8,121 nt of DNA from JBGPLH01 sp041486365 [NCBI: Thermodesulfobacteriota bacterium] (GCA_041486365.1 JBGPLH010000137.1:1-8121); one strand, 5' to 3'. Shown: positions 1 to 6,038, counted from the first letter of the stretch. Notes: generated from the sequence alone by a model not told the origin. Program-made: numbers and translations.

Positions 1-447
1 CGCCCACACCAGATACTCGCGCTTGCGATCGAGGGGCCAGTCGGCCGGCGGGTTTTCGGCGATGTCGCGGATATTGCAGATCTTGTCGGCGATCTTGACC
101 TGCCGGGCGCCGGCACTGGCCGCACGCGCGTGAGCGACCTGGAGATCCTTCCTTTCCTGCTTCGGCAGGGACTTGTCGTCGGTCACCTCGGCCACGAGGT
201 CGCGGACCGTCCGTCCGAATCGCCGCTCCAGCTCCTCGAAGGTGGTTTCCGTGTCCTCCACCGTGTCGTGGAGCACCGCCGCGAGCAGCACGGCTTCATC
301 GCTCACGCCGGCTTCCGCCGCCAGGACCGTCGCGACGGCGATGGGATGATTGATGTAGGGCGAGGCCTCGGAATCCTTGCGGCGCTGCCGGCTGTGCTTC
401 TCCGCGGCGAAGGCCAAGGCGCCCAGGAGCCGGACGGGGTCGACCAT
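1..447 (-). CDS. MESH1-like HD-domain (p)ppGpp hydrolase, 3' end cut by window edge
   Basis: The frame is open from an ATG at 447 to the window edge, giving 149 residues. It reads as an HD-domain hydrolase of the MESH1/SpoT-hydrolase type, which removes the 3'-diphosphate from (p)ppGpp in the cytoplasm. Seen in the sequence: PYINHP with His34, the HD pair His60-Asp61 in [16 protein letters not shown] at 87-93, and [13 protein letters not shown] with Asp121. These His/HD/Asp metal-ligand positions match human MESH1 (H35, H61, D62, D122) with a constant offset of one, so the N-terminus is essentially complete. MESH1 is about 179 residues, so roughly 30 are missing past the edge. No synthetase domain could fit upstream because an in-frame stop lies 18 bases before the ATG. 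A GGAG lies 9 nt before the start. The gene follows the membrane-protein stop by 43 nt, so it is probably the distal gene of the helicase operon. The family match is strong; the substrate is inferred. Confidence 0.88.
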   Translation of the reverse strand, partial: MVDPVRLLGALAFAAEKHSRQRRKDSEASPYINHPIAVATVLAAEAGVSDEAVLLAAVLHDTVEDTETTFEELERRFGRTVRDLVAEVTDDKSLPKQERKDLQVAHARAASAGARQVKIADKICNIRDIAENPPADWPLDRKREYLVWA

Positions 448-470
448 GAAGGCATGCTCCGTTCAGACGC

Positions 471-492
471 GAGACGCCTGCGCGCGCATCTC
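471..492 (-). other. Small hairpin between membrane gene and HD hydrolase
   Basis: On the minus strand GAGATGC pairs with GCGTCTC around an 8-nt GC loop (7 bp including one U-G wobble). It overlaps the stop codon of the membrane-protein gene and precedes the HD gene's ribosome site. There is no U-tract, so it is not a standard terminator. It may be incidental in such GC-rich DNA. Confidence 0.25.
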
Positions 493-895
493 AGGCCTCG
501 ACCCGGCGACGCAGCCTCGGGGCGTGGTACGCCCCGGCGAACAGTCCGAGCAGAACGGCCTGCAGGCACCAGGTGGGAACCATTCGCCACGCCGCCACGT
601 GTCCTGAGAGAACGGCGACGACCTCCGTGAGGACCAGCCCGTAGATCACGAAGACCGTGAGGGCGGCGACGAAGCGCCTTTCCATCGGGCGCCGGTAGGC
701 CCAGACCAGGAGCGCGGTCCAGCCCAGCATCAGCGAGGCGCCGTATCCCATCGCGAAGCGATAGCCGCCGGAGCGATCGTCGAATCCCCAAAGCAGCCTG
801 GCGATGGCCGGCACGAGCATGGGAATCACTGCCAGCGCGTCCGTGATCGCCCCCGCAACAAAGGCCGTCCGGAGCAGCCGCTCCTGATCGGGCAT
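491..895 (-). CDS. Small four-helix integral membrane protein of unknown function
   Basis: A 134-residue hydrophobic protein that I do not recognise. Four likely membrane helices lie near residues 11-36, 46-67, 75-97 and 104-123. Short charged turns separate them (DDRSGG around 39-44, YRRPMERR at 67-74), and the C-terminus is basic (RLRRRVEA). The many Arg in the turn after helix 2 and at the tail suggest that both are cytoplasmic. I chose the ATG at 895 because AGGGAG lies 6 nt upstream and the start is 1 nt past the stop of the yaiI-type gene. The longer frame beginning at 934 would overlap that gene and adds a polar, non-conserved-looking leader. The tight spacing implies translational coupling. 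No catalytic motif is visible, so function cannot be assigned. Confidence 0.8.
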   Translation of the reverse strand: MPDQERLLRTAFVAGAITDALAVIPMLVPAIARLLWGFDDRSGGYRFAMGYGASLMLGWTALLVWAYRRPMERRFVAALTVFVIYGLVLTEVVAVLSGHVAAWRMVPTWCLQAVLLGLFAGAYHAPRLRRRVEA

Positions 896-896
896 C

Positions 897-1367
897 TCAT
901 GCTCCCTTTCTGCGCACGGACTGGATGGTCGCATCGAGACGCTCCAGGAAGCGGGAGCGATCCCGTTTCTCGAAGGGAGCGGGTCCCCCCGTCATGGTCC
1001 CGAGGTCCCGGAGCTGGGACATGAGATCGCGGCTCGCGAGGGCGTCGCCGATGCTGTCCTCGGAGTGGACGCGGCCCCTCGGACTGAGCACGAGGGCGCC
1101 CTTCTTCAAGGAACGCGAGGCAAGGGGGATGTCGTCGGAGATGACGATATCGTTTTCATGGACATGCTCCACGATCCAGTCATCCGCCACGTCGAGCCCT
1201 CCGGGGACGACGACCTGCGTGAGCCGCGCCTCCCGGGGAATCCGCATCCACGCGTTCGACACCAGCGTGACCTCGAGCTGGTATCGCCTCGCGACGCGAT
1301 AGACTTCCTCCTTCACCGGACAGCCATCGGCATCGACGAAGATACGAGGCGACAACGGCCCTTTCAC
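897..1367 (-). CDS. yaiI: YaiI/YqxD (DUF188, UPF0178) family protein
   Basis: A 156-residue protein with the full DUF188 pattern: VDADGCPVK (11-19), VSNA (36-39), GLDVADDWI (57-65), ISDDIPLA (76-83), RGRVHSEDSIG around 97-107, and the family's C-terminal GGPAPFEKRDRSRF. The fold is related to PIN-type nucleases, and acidic residues Asp12, Asp14, Asp62, Asp63, Asp78 and Asp79 are retained, so a metal-dependent nuclease is possible. The family's biochemical role is not established. The start is GTG at 1367; its GTGA overlaps the TGA of the upstream helicase gene by 4 nt, which indicates translational coupling. An AGG lies 5 nt before it, inside the helicase's last codons. Length is usual for the family. 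The link to an RNA helicase fits a role in RNA metabolism, but that is inference. Confidence 0.93.
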   Translation of the reverse strand: MKGPLSPRIFVDADGCPVKEEVYRVARRYQLEVTLVSNAWMRIPREARLTQVVVPGGLDVADDWIVEHVHENDIVISDDIPLASRSLKKGALVLSPRGRVHSEDSIGDALASRDLMSQLRDLGTMTGGPAPFEKRDRSRFLERLDATIQSVRRKGA

Positions 1368-2722
1368 CGCGGCCTGCCCCTTCTTCCCGACCGCCGTCCC
1401 CCTCCGGTCCGCCTGCCCGTCTCGGATCCGCCCGGCCTGGGACCGGGACGGGACGCGCCCGGCCGCGAAGGTTCCGCCGAGTGCCGTGTCGTGCCGCGCT
1501 TCGCATGGGCCGCGGCCCGGGCGCGATCGTCCGTTTTCCTGGCGCGAACGGCCGCGATCCGCGTTGCCAGCGGCACCTCAAGACGCCCCTCCGGTCGCGC
1601 CTTGTAGTCGAAGTCCGGGACGATCACCCGCGGAAGCCGCTTGCCGACCGCCCGCTCGATGCTCCGGATCTCTCCTTCCTCTTCCGGCGAAACGAATGTG
1701 AACGCGTCGCCCACCGCCTCCATCCTCCCGGTCCGGCCGACGCGGTGGATGTAATCATCGGGCGCCCTCGGCACGTCGAAGTTCACGACGTGGCCGAGCG
1801 CTTCGACATCGATTCCCCGCGCGGCAATGTCCGTCGCGACGAGAACGGGGAACTTCCCGCTCTTGAACCCGGCCAGCGCCGCGGTTCGCTGGGCCTGGGA
1901 TCGGTTGCCGTGGATCCGCTCGGCCCTGATCCGGTGGCGCACAAGATATTCCGCGAGGCGGTTGGCACGATGCTTCGTGCGGGTGAAGACGAGCGCCTGC
2001 TCGATATCCCCGCGCCGGAGGAGCGCCAGGAACAGCGCCGACTTGAGCTCCTGGGAGACCGGATAGACCGCCTGGGCGATTCCCACGGCCGGCGCCGAGG
2101 GGCGGCCGAGATTGATCGTGGCGGGCGCGTGAAGCATCTCGCGGGTGAGCGTCGCGATCGGCGCGGGCATGGTGGCACTGAAGAAGAGGGTCTGGCGACG
2201 CGCGGGCAGATGGCGCAGGACCCGGCGGATGTCCGGGAGGAACCCCATGTCGAGCATCCGGTCCGCTTCGTCGAGCACGAGAACTTCGAGCCCGCCCAGC
2301 TTCGCATACGGGGCCCTGAAATGATCGAGCAGACGGCCGGGCGTCGCGATGAGGACGTCCACGCCGCTCCGGAAAGCGTGCTCCTGTGGACCCATCCCCA
2401 CGCCGCCGAAGATCGATGCCGCGGTGATCGGCGTGTGCACCGCCAGGTCGTTCAGGTCTTCGAGGATCTGCGCCGCCAGCTCACGCGTGGGCGTGAGCAC
2501 GAGGGCCCGCGTGGTGCCACGGGGCTTGTCCATCAGCCGGTGCAGGATCGGCAGGAGAAACGCTGCGGTCTTGCCGCTCCCGGTCGACGCGCAGGCAAGA
2601 ACGTCTCGCCCCGCGAGCGCCGGCGGGATGGCGTCGTTTTGTATGGGTGTCGGCCGGGTGAAGCCGAGCTCTTTCACGCCTTTCAGGAGGCTCGGATGAA
2701 GTTTCAGGGTGCTGAAGGGCAT
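1364..2722 (-). CDS. rhlE: ATP-dependent DEAD-box RNA helicase, RhlE-like
   Basis: A 452-residue superfamily 2 RNA helicase with all canonical motifs: Q motif (Phe21, PTPIQ 24-28), motif I ASTGSGKT (45-52), Ia PTRELA (78-83), GG (106-107), Ib TPGR (127-130), II DEAD (151-154), III SAT (182-184), IV LVFTRTK (244-250), V ATDIAARGID (296-305) and VI HRVGRTGR (326-333). It should unwind short RNA duplexes using ATP in ribosome assembly or mRNA turnover. The N-terminus (FSTLKLHPSLLKGV) and the compact core ending near residue 373 fit RhlE rather than DbpA or CsdA, which carry folded C-terminal RNA-binding domains. Residues about 390-452 form a disordered Arg/Gly/Pro/Ser tail likely to bind RNA. 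The ATG at 2722 has AGGG 7 nt upstream, but that site lies in a hairpin (2730-2753). It is the first of four closely spaced genes. Subfamily assignment is less certain than the helicase call. Confidence 0.95.
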   Translation of the reverse strand: MPFSTLKLHPSLLKGVKELGFTRPTPIQNDAIPPALAGRDVLACASTGSGKTAAFLLPILHRLMDKPRGTTRALVLTPTRELAAQILEDLNDLAVHTPITAASIFGGVGMGPQEHAFRSGVDVLIATPGRLLDHFRAPYAKLGGLEVLVLDEADRMLDMGFLPDIRRVLRHLPARRQTLFFSATMPAPIATLTREMLHAPATINLGRPSAPAVGIAQAVYPVSQELKSALFLALLRRGDIEQALVFTRTKHRANRLAEYLVRHRIRAERIHGNRSQAQRTAALAGFKSGKFPVLVATDIAARGIDVEALGHVVNFDVPRAPDDYIHRVGRTGRMEAVGDAFTFVSPEEEGEIRSIERAVGKRLPRVIVPDFDYKARPEGRLEVPLATRIAAVRARKTDDRARAAAHAKRGTTRHSAEPSRPGASRPGPRPGGSETGRRTGGGRRSGRRGRPR

Positions 2723-2729
2723 GCCGGAT

Positions 2730-2753
2730 CCCTGCGCTCGAGGCGCTTCAGGG
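2730..2753 (-). promoter_or_regulatory. Bulged hairpin overlapping the helicase ribosome-binding site
   Basis: In the 69-nt gap before the helicase gene the minus strand can fold CCCT-(GAA bulge)-GCGC, a 5-nt loop, then GCGC-AGGG. The AGGG of the right arm is the best ribosome-binding candidate for the ATG at 2722, so the fold would hide it. There is no U-tract, so it is not an intrinsic terminator. A helicase that melts its own leader would be an attractive control circuit, but only the fold is visible. Confidence 0.35.
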
Positions 2754-2791
2754 CGTGGACGACTCCAGATTGCGGTACCGCGATCCGGTCA

Positions 2792-3574
2792 TCACGAACC
2801 GCCCGCACAGGATTTCCTTTCCTCTCGATCGCCGAGCAGGCGCCGGAACGCGCCGGTGAAGGTGTAGGCGTCTCCCGGCCAGCGGGCGGACACGTAGTTC
2901 CCGTCCACCACCACGAAAGCCGGGCTGGAGTCTCCCTCGCTGTCCCGGCGCGTGAGCGCCTTCGGCCCGCGCCAAAATTGTCGTTCCGGATCCCGGAGCA
3001 TGGACTTCACCTCATCCTCGACGTACGCGGGGTAGGTGCGGTAGTAGCGCCCCAGCTTCCAGAAGGTGAGCAGCCAGGCGGATCGCTCCTGATACTTCGC
3101 CAGGCACGTCGTGTTCCGGTCGTGGAGAACGCTCTTTCCAGTGCTCGGATCCTTGCTCCGGGCAAGCAGCAGCACGCCGTGGCAGATCGCGCCGACCGGC
3201 CGCCCCTGCGAGAAGAATGCCGCGACCTTCTCCTGCAGTCGGGTCGACCCGAGATATTGCCGCATGCCCGGGGCGTGGCCGCCCGGGAGGAGCAGCCCGT
3301 CATATTCCAGGAAATCGACGGCTTCCCAGGACAGCGGATGGCGGAAATCCACGGCCCGCTCCAGCTCGCGGTAGAAGTCGCACGCCTGCATCTCCGCCCC
3401 GAGCCGGCCGAAGAGGACTCCGGTGAGCAGCAACGGATCGGCTTCAGGAGGCGAGCCGCCCTGCTCGGTGCAGAAGATCACCTGGTGCCCGGCCCCCGTG
3501 AGCAGCCGCCAGGGAACCGCCACCTCGGTCACGTCGAAATCGCGATCCGGAAGAGGTATCAGGATGCGGGCCAG
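2792..3574 (-). CDS. DJ-1/PfpI family class I glutamine amidotransferase-like protein, probable CTG start
   Basis: From CTG at 3574 this is 260 residues of the DJ-1/PfpI superfamily (protease, chaperone, glyoxalase or deglycase-type activities). Seen: N-terminal strand ARILIPLPDRDFD, conserved Glu17 in TEVAVPW, AGHQVIF, LLPGGHAPGM (Gly98-Gly99-His100) and the nucleophile elbow VGAICHG with Cys131-His132. Glu17 plus Cys131 is the typical acid-thiol pair. No ATG, GTG or TTG is available upstream in this frame before the stop. Starting at GTG 3532 would remove the first beta strand and leave the conserved Glu at residue 3. The CTG has GGAGG exactly 6 nt upstream, so it is the better start. The insert around 28-75 and the tail after 195 are longer than in classical PfpI (about 170 residues), as in the larger Hsp31-like members. 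It sits between a small lysine-rich gene (24 nt upstream) and the helicase (69 nt downstream). The exact reaction is unknown. Confidence 0.87.
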   Translation of the reverse strand: MARILIPLPDRDFDVTEVAVPWRLLTGAGHQVIFCTEQGGSPPEADPLLLTGVLFGRLGAEMQACDFYRELERAVDFRHPLSWEAVDFLEYDGLLLPGGHAPGMRQYLGSTRLQEKVAAFFSQGRPVGAICHGVLLLARSKDPSTGKSVLHDRNTTCLAKYQERSAWLLTFWKLGRYYRTYPAYVEDEVKSMLRDPERQFWRGPKALTRRDSEGDSSPAFVVVDGNYVSARWPGDAYTFTGAFRRLLGDREERKSCAGGS

Positions 3575-3580
3575 GGGGAA

Positions 3581-3585
3581 CCTCC
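3581..3585 (-). promoter_or_regulatory. GGAGG ribosome-binding site for the CTG-initiated PfpI-family gene
   Basis: GGAGG on the minus strand is followed by 6 nt (TTCCCC) and then CTG in the frame of the PfpI-family protein. No comparably strong site lies before the GTG at 3532 (the bases there encode DRDFD and lack a purine-rich core). This site decides the start choice. Confidence 0.65.
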
Positions 3586-3598
3586 GGTTGGACCGAGG

Positions 3599-3760
3599 TC
3601 AGGGCGCTCCGCCCGTTTCCCCCTCGCCGGGAGACTGACCCGTGTTCACTTCCTGCTGAGGCGACTTCTTGCTCGCCTTGCGCAGCCGTTTTTCTTCCTG
3701 CTTCTTCTTCCTTGCCAGATCTTTCTGGCGCTTCGCGTATGAGTAATTGGGTTTGGCCAA
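3599..3760 (-). CDS. Small lysine-rich conserved-type protein, TTG start
   Basis: A 53-residue frame from TTG at 3760 to TGA at 3599. The protein begins MAKPNYSYAKRQKDLARKKK and is strongly basic up to residue 32 (14 Lys/Arg in total). It then becomes a Gly/Glu/Pro/Gln tail ending GETGGAP. Short proteins opening with a similar N-x-x-[FY]-x-KRQ-[KR]-[ED]-LA-[RK]-KKK-x-EEK pattern are familiar to me as hypothetical proteins in proteobacterial genomes; I know no function. The basic part is probably a single charged helix and might bind RNA or ribosomes. Support for the start: an in-frame stop lies three codons upstream, AGGA precedes the TTG by about 8 nt, and no ATG or GTG could give the conserved N-terminus. 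The gene is 24 nt upstream of the PfpI start, so the two are probably co-transcribed. Its size and TTG start make it easy to miss. Confidence 0.75.
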   Translation of the reverse strand: MAKPNYSYAKRQKDLARKKKQEEKRLRKASKKSPQQEVNTGQSPGEGETGGAP

Positions 3761-3996
3761 GTTGTCATCCTATGAGCAGGTGGTTGATTGCGAGAAGGCC
3801 CACCGAACGGCGCCCCTGCGGCGGCCTAGTGGTCGTCGCGCCCGGCTTGCCACAGGCTGCAAGGCGCCCTGGCCGCCGGGAATCGTCAGCGTTTGCACAT
3901 GCCGGAGATACTCCCGGCCCCGGTGTTCCGCCACCAAATCAAGCGCGGGCATGAGCCCCGCCTGCAGGACCAGACCCAGGTCGAGGAGCGCGCCCC
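3761..3996. other. Unassigned 236-bp stretch, possible gene remnant
   Basis: No gene can be supported here. On the minus strand a frame opening at ATG 3952 reads MPALDLVAEHRGREYLRHVQ before turning into an Arg/Ala-rich stretch and stopping at 3770. The first 30 or so residues look protein-like and the rest does not. Upstream it runs on in the same frame through the nitroreductase gene without its own start, so it may be a decayed gene end or chance coding in GC-rich DNA. I see no tRNA, strong terminator or clear promoter. A small CCCC-TGA-GGGG hairpin covers the nitroreductase stop but has no U-tract. Confidence 0.4.
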
Positions 3997-4443
3997 TCAG
4001 GGGGTCTCGATCCGGAACACGGGATACCCTGGGGCAATGCGGCGCAAATCCTCGTCGGGGGCCTGGGGCCCCACGCCCTCGAAGAAGGCGCCGACTTCGA
4101 AGCGCCACTTCCTCAGATACGCCCGCAGGACCTCCGGCTTGTCCCCATCGGAAAGCTCGACGGCACGGAAGGGCTCGCTCCGACGCCCCAGCCGCAACTC
4201 TCCGTTCGCCGACGCCCGGAGGTTCCGCACCCACTGCGCCTCGCCCCGCGGCGCCACAAGGTAACGCGCGCCCCCGTGCTCCAGCAGATTCACGATGGCC
4301 GTGCGCCACTCGCCGCTCTTTCGCCCTCGCACGGCGAGGATGCGCGATCCGTAGATGCTGACGCCCAGGCGGGCCAGACCCTCCGGCAGGCGATTCAGCC
4401 ATTGCTCGAAGCGCGACGGCGGGACGAAGCGTGGCTGGGTCAT
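3997..4443 (-). CDS. Deazaflavin (F420)-dependent nitroreductase family protein
   Basis: A 148-residue protein of the DUF385/Ddn family (split-barrel flavin-binding fold). Members use reduced F420 to reduce quinones, nitro compounds or other electrophiles, though some bind other cofactors. Seen: LAVRGRKSGEWR (36-47), the RKSG-type phosphate-contact loop; GGARYLVAPRGEAQWVRNLR (57-76), the family hallmark; GELRLGRRSEPFRAVEL (81-97); and the C-terminal strand YPVFRIE. Length is typical. The start is ATG at 4443 with GGAG only 4 nt upstream, a short spacing; no better start precedes it. No F420 biosynthesis gene is in view, so cofactor use is inferred from family alone. Upstream is a 170-nt non-coding gap after a terminator, so it probably has its own promoter. 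Its role, perhaps redox detoxification, is not shown by neighbours. Confidence 0.9.
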   Translation of the reverse strand: MTQPRFVPPSRFEQWLNRLPEGLARLGVSIYGSRILAVRGRKSGEWRTAIVNLLEHGGARYLVAPRGEAQWVRNLRASANGELRLGRRSEPFRAVELSDGDKPEVLRAYLRKWRFEVGAFFEGVGPQAPDEDLRRIAPGYPVFRIETP

Positions 4444-4539
4444 GGGACTCCGGGGTTCGGGACGGGACGCGATGAGAAGGGATCCTGCGCTCCGGATCCT
4501 CGCCGGCCCGAAGTTCCGGTGCGACTGCCGCCCGGCCTC

Positions 4540-4548
4540 AGTTTATCA
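4540..4548 (-). promoter_or_regulatory. Weak candidate extended -10 for the nitroreductase gene
   Basis: TGATAAACT on the minus strand fits an extended -10 (TG-N-TAAACT, 4 of 6 to TATAAT) about 100 nt before the nitroreductase ATG, in an otherwise very GC-rich gap just after a terminator. I see no convincing -35 box. Low confidence. Confidence 0.25.
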
Positions 4549-4615
4549 CGCATGGGGAATCCGTTCGGGGGGGCTTCCCGTCGCCCCTGCCCGTCATGGC
4601 CCGCGCGTCCATAGC

Positions 4616-4642
4616 AAAAGGAGCCGCTCGCGCGACTCCTTT
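4616..4642 (-). terminator. Rho-independent terminator after the small acidic protein gene
   Basis: On the minus strand AAAGGAGUCGC pairs with GCGGCUCCUUU around a 4-nt loop (GCGA), an 11-bp stem with a single U-G wobble, ending in UUUU. It lies 37 nt past the TGA of the acidic-protein gene. The wobble becomes a C-A mismatch on the plus strand, so the structure is better as a minus-strand RNA, in keeping with gene direction. Confidence 0.75.
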
Positions 4643-4679
4643 CATGCTCCTGCGCTCGGTTCGACTCCTGCCAGCCGAG

Positions 4680-4925
4680 TCAATCCACGAGCTGCTCGCG
4701 AAGCTCCTTCAGCAGATCCTCCGAGAGCGCCTGATCCGGCTCATCGGAGGCCTGGAGGCGATAGACGACGTCGTCGATCACGTCATCCCACTCCTCGTCG
4801 TATGGGTTCTCCCCGCTGTCGTCATCGAGAAAACACTGGTGCGCCCATGTGACCAGCTCCTCGTCGTCAATCTCGCCCCGGAGCCGGGCGTCGATCTTCG
4901 CGGTGATGTCTTCCCTTGTCAGCAT
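4680..4925 (-). CDS. Small highly acidic protein of unknown function
   Basis: An 81-residue protein starting MLTREDITAKIDARLRGEID, from ATG at 4925 to TGA at 4680. I do not recognise a named family with certainty. It has 16 Asp and 11 Glu against 7 Lys/Arg, a net charge near -20. It looks all-helical: an N-terminal LTREDITAKIDARLRGEIDDEELVTWA-type helix pair, an acidic loop with DDDSGENPYDEEW (34-46), a DDVIDDVVYRL helix (47-57) and a C-terminal LLKELREQL helix. The LT-E-[IV]-x-G-E-[IL]-x-x-EEL-x-x-WA layout is reminiscent of small helical immunity-type proteins, but this is only resemblance. GGGAG lies 5 nt before the ATG. The longer frame from TTG 5000 would begin inside the -35 box, so it was rejected. 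The gene has its own promoter (4972-5000) and terminator (4616-4642), so it is probably a single-gene unit. Confidence 0.78.
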   Translation of the reverse strand: MLTREDITAKIDARLRGEIDDEELVTWAHQCFLDDDSGENPYDEEWDDVIDDVVYRLQASDEPDQALSEDLLKELREQLVD

Positions 4926-4971
4926 GCACGCTCCCGGGGGTAAGCGATTGAATCTCCCCCCTCGCGCAGGT

Positions 4972-5000
4972 GAAATAACGTGTTCCCCCCGAAAGGTCAA
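4972..5000 (-). promoter_or_regulatory. Sigma70-type promoter for the small acidic protein gene
   Basis: Minus-strand TTGACC at 5000-4995 (5 of 6 to TTGACA), a 17-nt spacer, then TATTTC at 4977-4972 (modest -10). It lies in a locally AT-richer gap just past the pdxA stop and would give a leader of about 40 nt before the ATG at 4925. The -35 and spacing are good and the -10 is mediocre. Confidence 0.55.
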
Positions 5001-5023
5001 GGATTTTTCACGGGTTATGGGGC

Positions 5024-6019
5024 TTATTTCGCCCGGTTAGCGGCGATGAGTCCGGCCAGGCGCAGCGCCTGGAGCAGGCTGGATGGATCCGCCCGGCCCG
5101 TCCCGGCCAGATCGTACGCGGTTCCGTGGTCCACACTCGTGCGTACGATGGGTAGCCCCACGGTCACGTTCACGGCGTCCATGAAGCCATCCATCTTGAG
5201 GGGGATCAGCCCCTGGTCGTGGTACATCGCGATGACCGCATCGTAGGCTCCCTGGAGGACGTGGAAGAAGAGGCTGTCGGCGGGGAGCGGGCCGTGGGCC
5301 TCGATGCCCTCCCGCCGGGCCAGCTCCACGGCCGGCCGGATGAACCGCGCCTCCTCGTCCCCGAACATCCCCCCCTCCCCGCCATGGGGGTTGAGCGCGG
5401 CCACCGCCAGGCGGGGAGTGGCCAGGCCGAAATCCCGCCGGAGGGTCTCATCGGCCAGCCGGATGAGCGCGGCCAGGTCGACACGCTCGAGCCTGGCGGG
5501 AACCTCGGCGAGGCGCTCGTGGATCGTCGCGAGGAAGACCCGGAGGCGCGGACTCGAGAACATCATGACCGGATTCGCGACGCCGCACAGGCTCCCGAGG
5601 AACTCCGTGTGACCGGGAAAGGCGAAGCCCGCGCGATGGAGCACCGACTTGTCGATGGGACCTGTGGTGATCGCGTCGACCTTCCTGGCGAGGGCCAGCC
5701 GGACCGCCGTTTCAATCCACCCGATCACGGCGCGCGCGGTATCGGGCGTGGGCTTGCCGGGGGTGACGGCCGCGGCGTCGAAGCGCCGCCCTTCGAGCAC
5801 CGGGATTGCCCGCGGCGCGGCGTCCCGCGCGGGGGCGTCCGCGTCCACGAAGCCCAGGTCGAGCGACTGGGCTCGCGCCGCGCGGTTGAGCAGATCCGTG
5901 TGGCCGAGGACGAGGGGGACGCACGCGTCCCAGATGGACGCGTCGCTGAGCGCGCGGGCGATCACTTCCGGCCCCACGCCGGCCGGCTCACCCATGGTGA
6001 TGGCGATCAGAGGTTTCAT
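5024..6019 (-). CDS. pdxA: 4-hydroxythreonine-4-phosphate dehydrogenase PdxA
   Basis: A 331-residue cytoplasmic enzyme of vitamin B6 synthesis (DXP-independent of Pdx1/Pdx2). It oxidises 4-hydroxy-L-threonine phosphate with NAD(P)+ to a product that decarboxylates to 3-amino-2-oxopropyl phosphate, the partner of PdxJ. Seen: KPLIAITMGEPAGVGPE N-terminus; TTGPIDKS (118-125); GHTEFLG with His137; metal-ligand histidines His167 (TIHERLAEVP), His212 (NPHGGEGG) and His267 (MYHDQG); and VGLPIVRTSVDHGTAYDLAG near the end. The three metal ligands match E. coli H166, H211 and H266 with an offset of one, and length matches (329 in E. coli), so it appears intact. The ATG at 6019 was chosen over TTG 6034 because the family begins at MKPLIA and GAGGGTGG precedes it. 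It follows the SurA-like gene by 80 nt that contain a strong hairpin. Confidence 0.97.
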   Translation of the reverse strand: MKPLIAITMGEPAGVGPEVIARALSDASIWDACVPLVLGHTDLLNRAARAQSLDLGFVDADAPARDAAPRAIPVLEGRRFDAAAVTPGKPTPDTARAVIGWIETAVRLALARKVDAITTGPIDKSVLHRAGFAFPGHTEFLGSLCGVANPVMMFSSPRLRVFLATIHERLAEVPARLERVDLAALIRLADETLRRDFGLATPRLAVAALNPHGGEGGMFGDEEARFIRPAVELARREGIEAHGPLPADSLFFHVLQGAYDAVIAMYHDQGLIPLKMDGFMDAVNVTVGLPIVRTSVDHGTAYDLAGTGRADPSSLLQALRLAGLIAANRAK

Positions 6020-6038
6020 GCGCACCACCCTCAAGCAA

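Noticed and set aside
1481-3742. A 753-residue open frame on the plus strand
   Set aside because: It lies opposite the helicase, PfpI-family and small lysine-rich genes, is dominated by Arg/Gly/Glu/Pro, and shows no family motif. Long stop-free antisense frames are expected opposite GC-rich genes.
3770-4402. A 210-residue minus-strand frame overlapping the nitroreductase
   Set aside because: Most of it is the Arg/Gly/Ala-rich out-of-frame shadow of the nitroreductase gene. Only its last part lies outside, and that has no support as a gene.
4605-4680. A tRNA-like T-arm (GGTTCGACTCCTGCC) on the plus strand
   Set aside because: The bases flanking TTCGACT do not form the 5-bp T stem, and no acceptor or anticodon stem can be drawn. 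The upstream symmetry is the terminator hairpin.
4926-5000. Extension of the acidic protein to a TTG start at 5000
   Set aside because: That TTG is the first half of the TTGACC promoter box, and the added residues are unlike the rest. The ATG at 4925 has a ribosome site.
5005-5034. A GGGC-(7 nt)-GCCC hairpin after pdxA as a terminator
   Set aside because: The stem is only 4 bp and is not followed by a U-tract.
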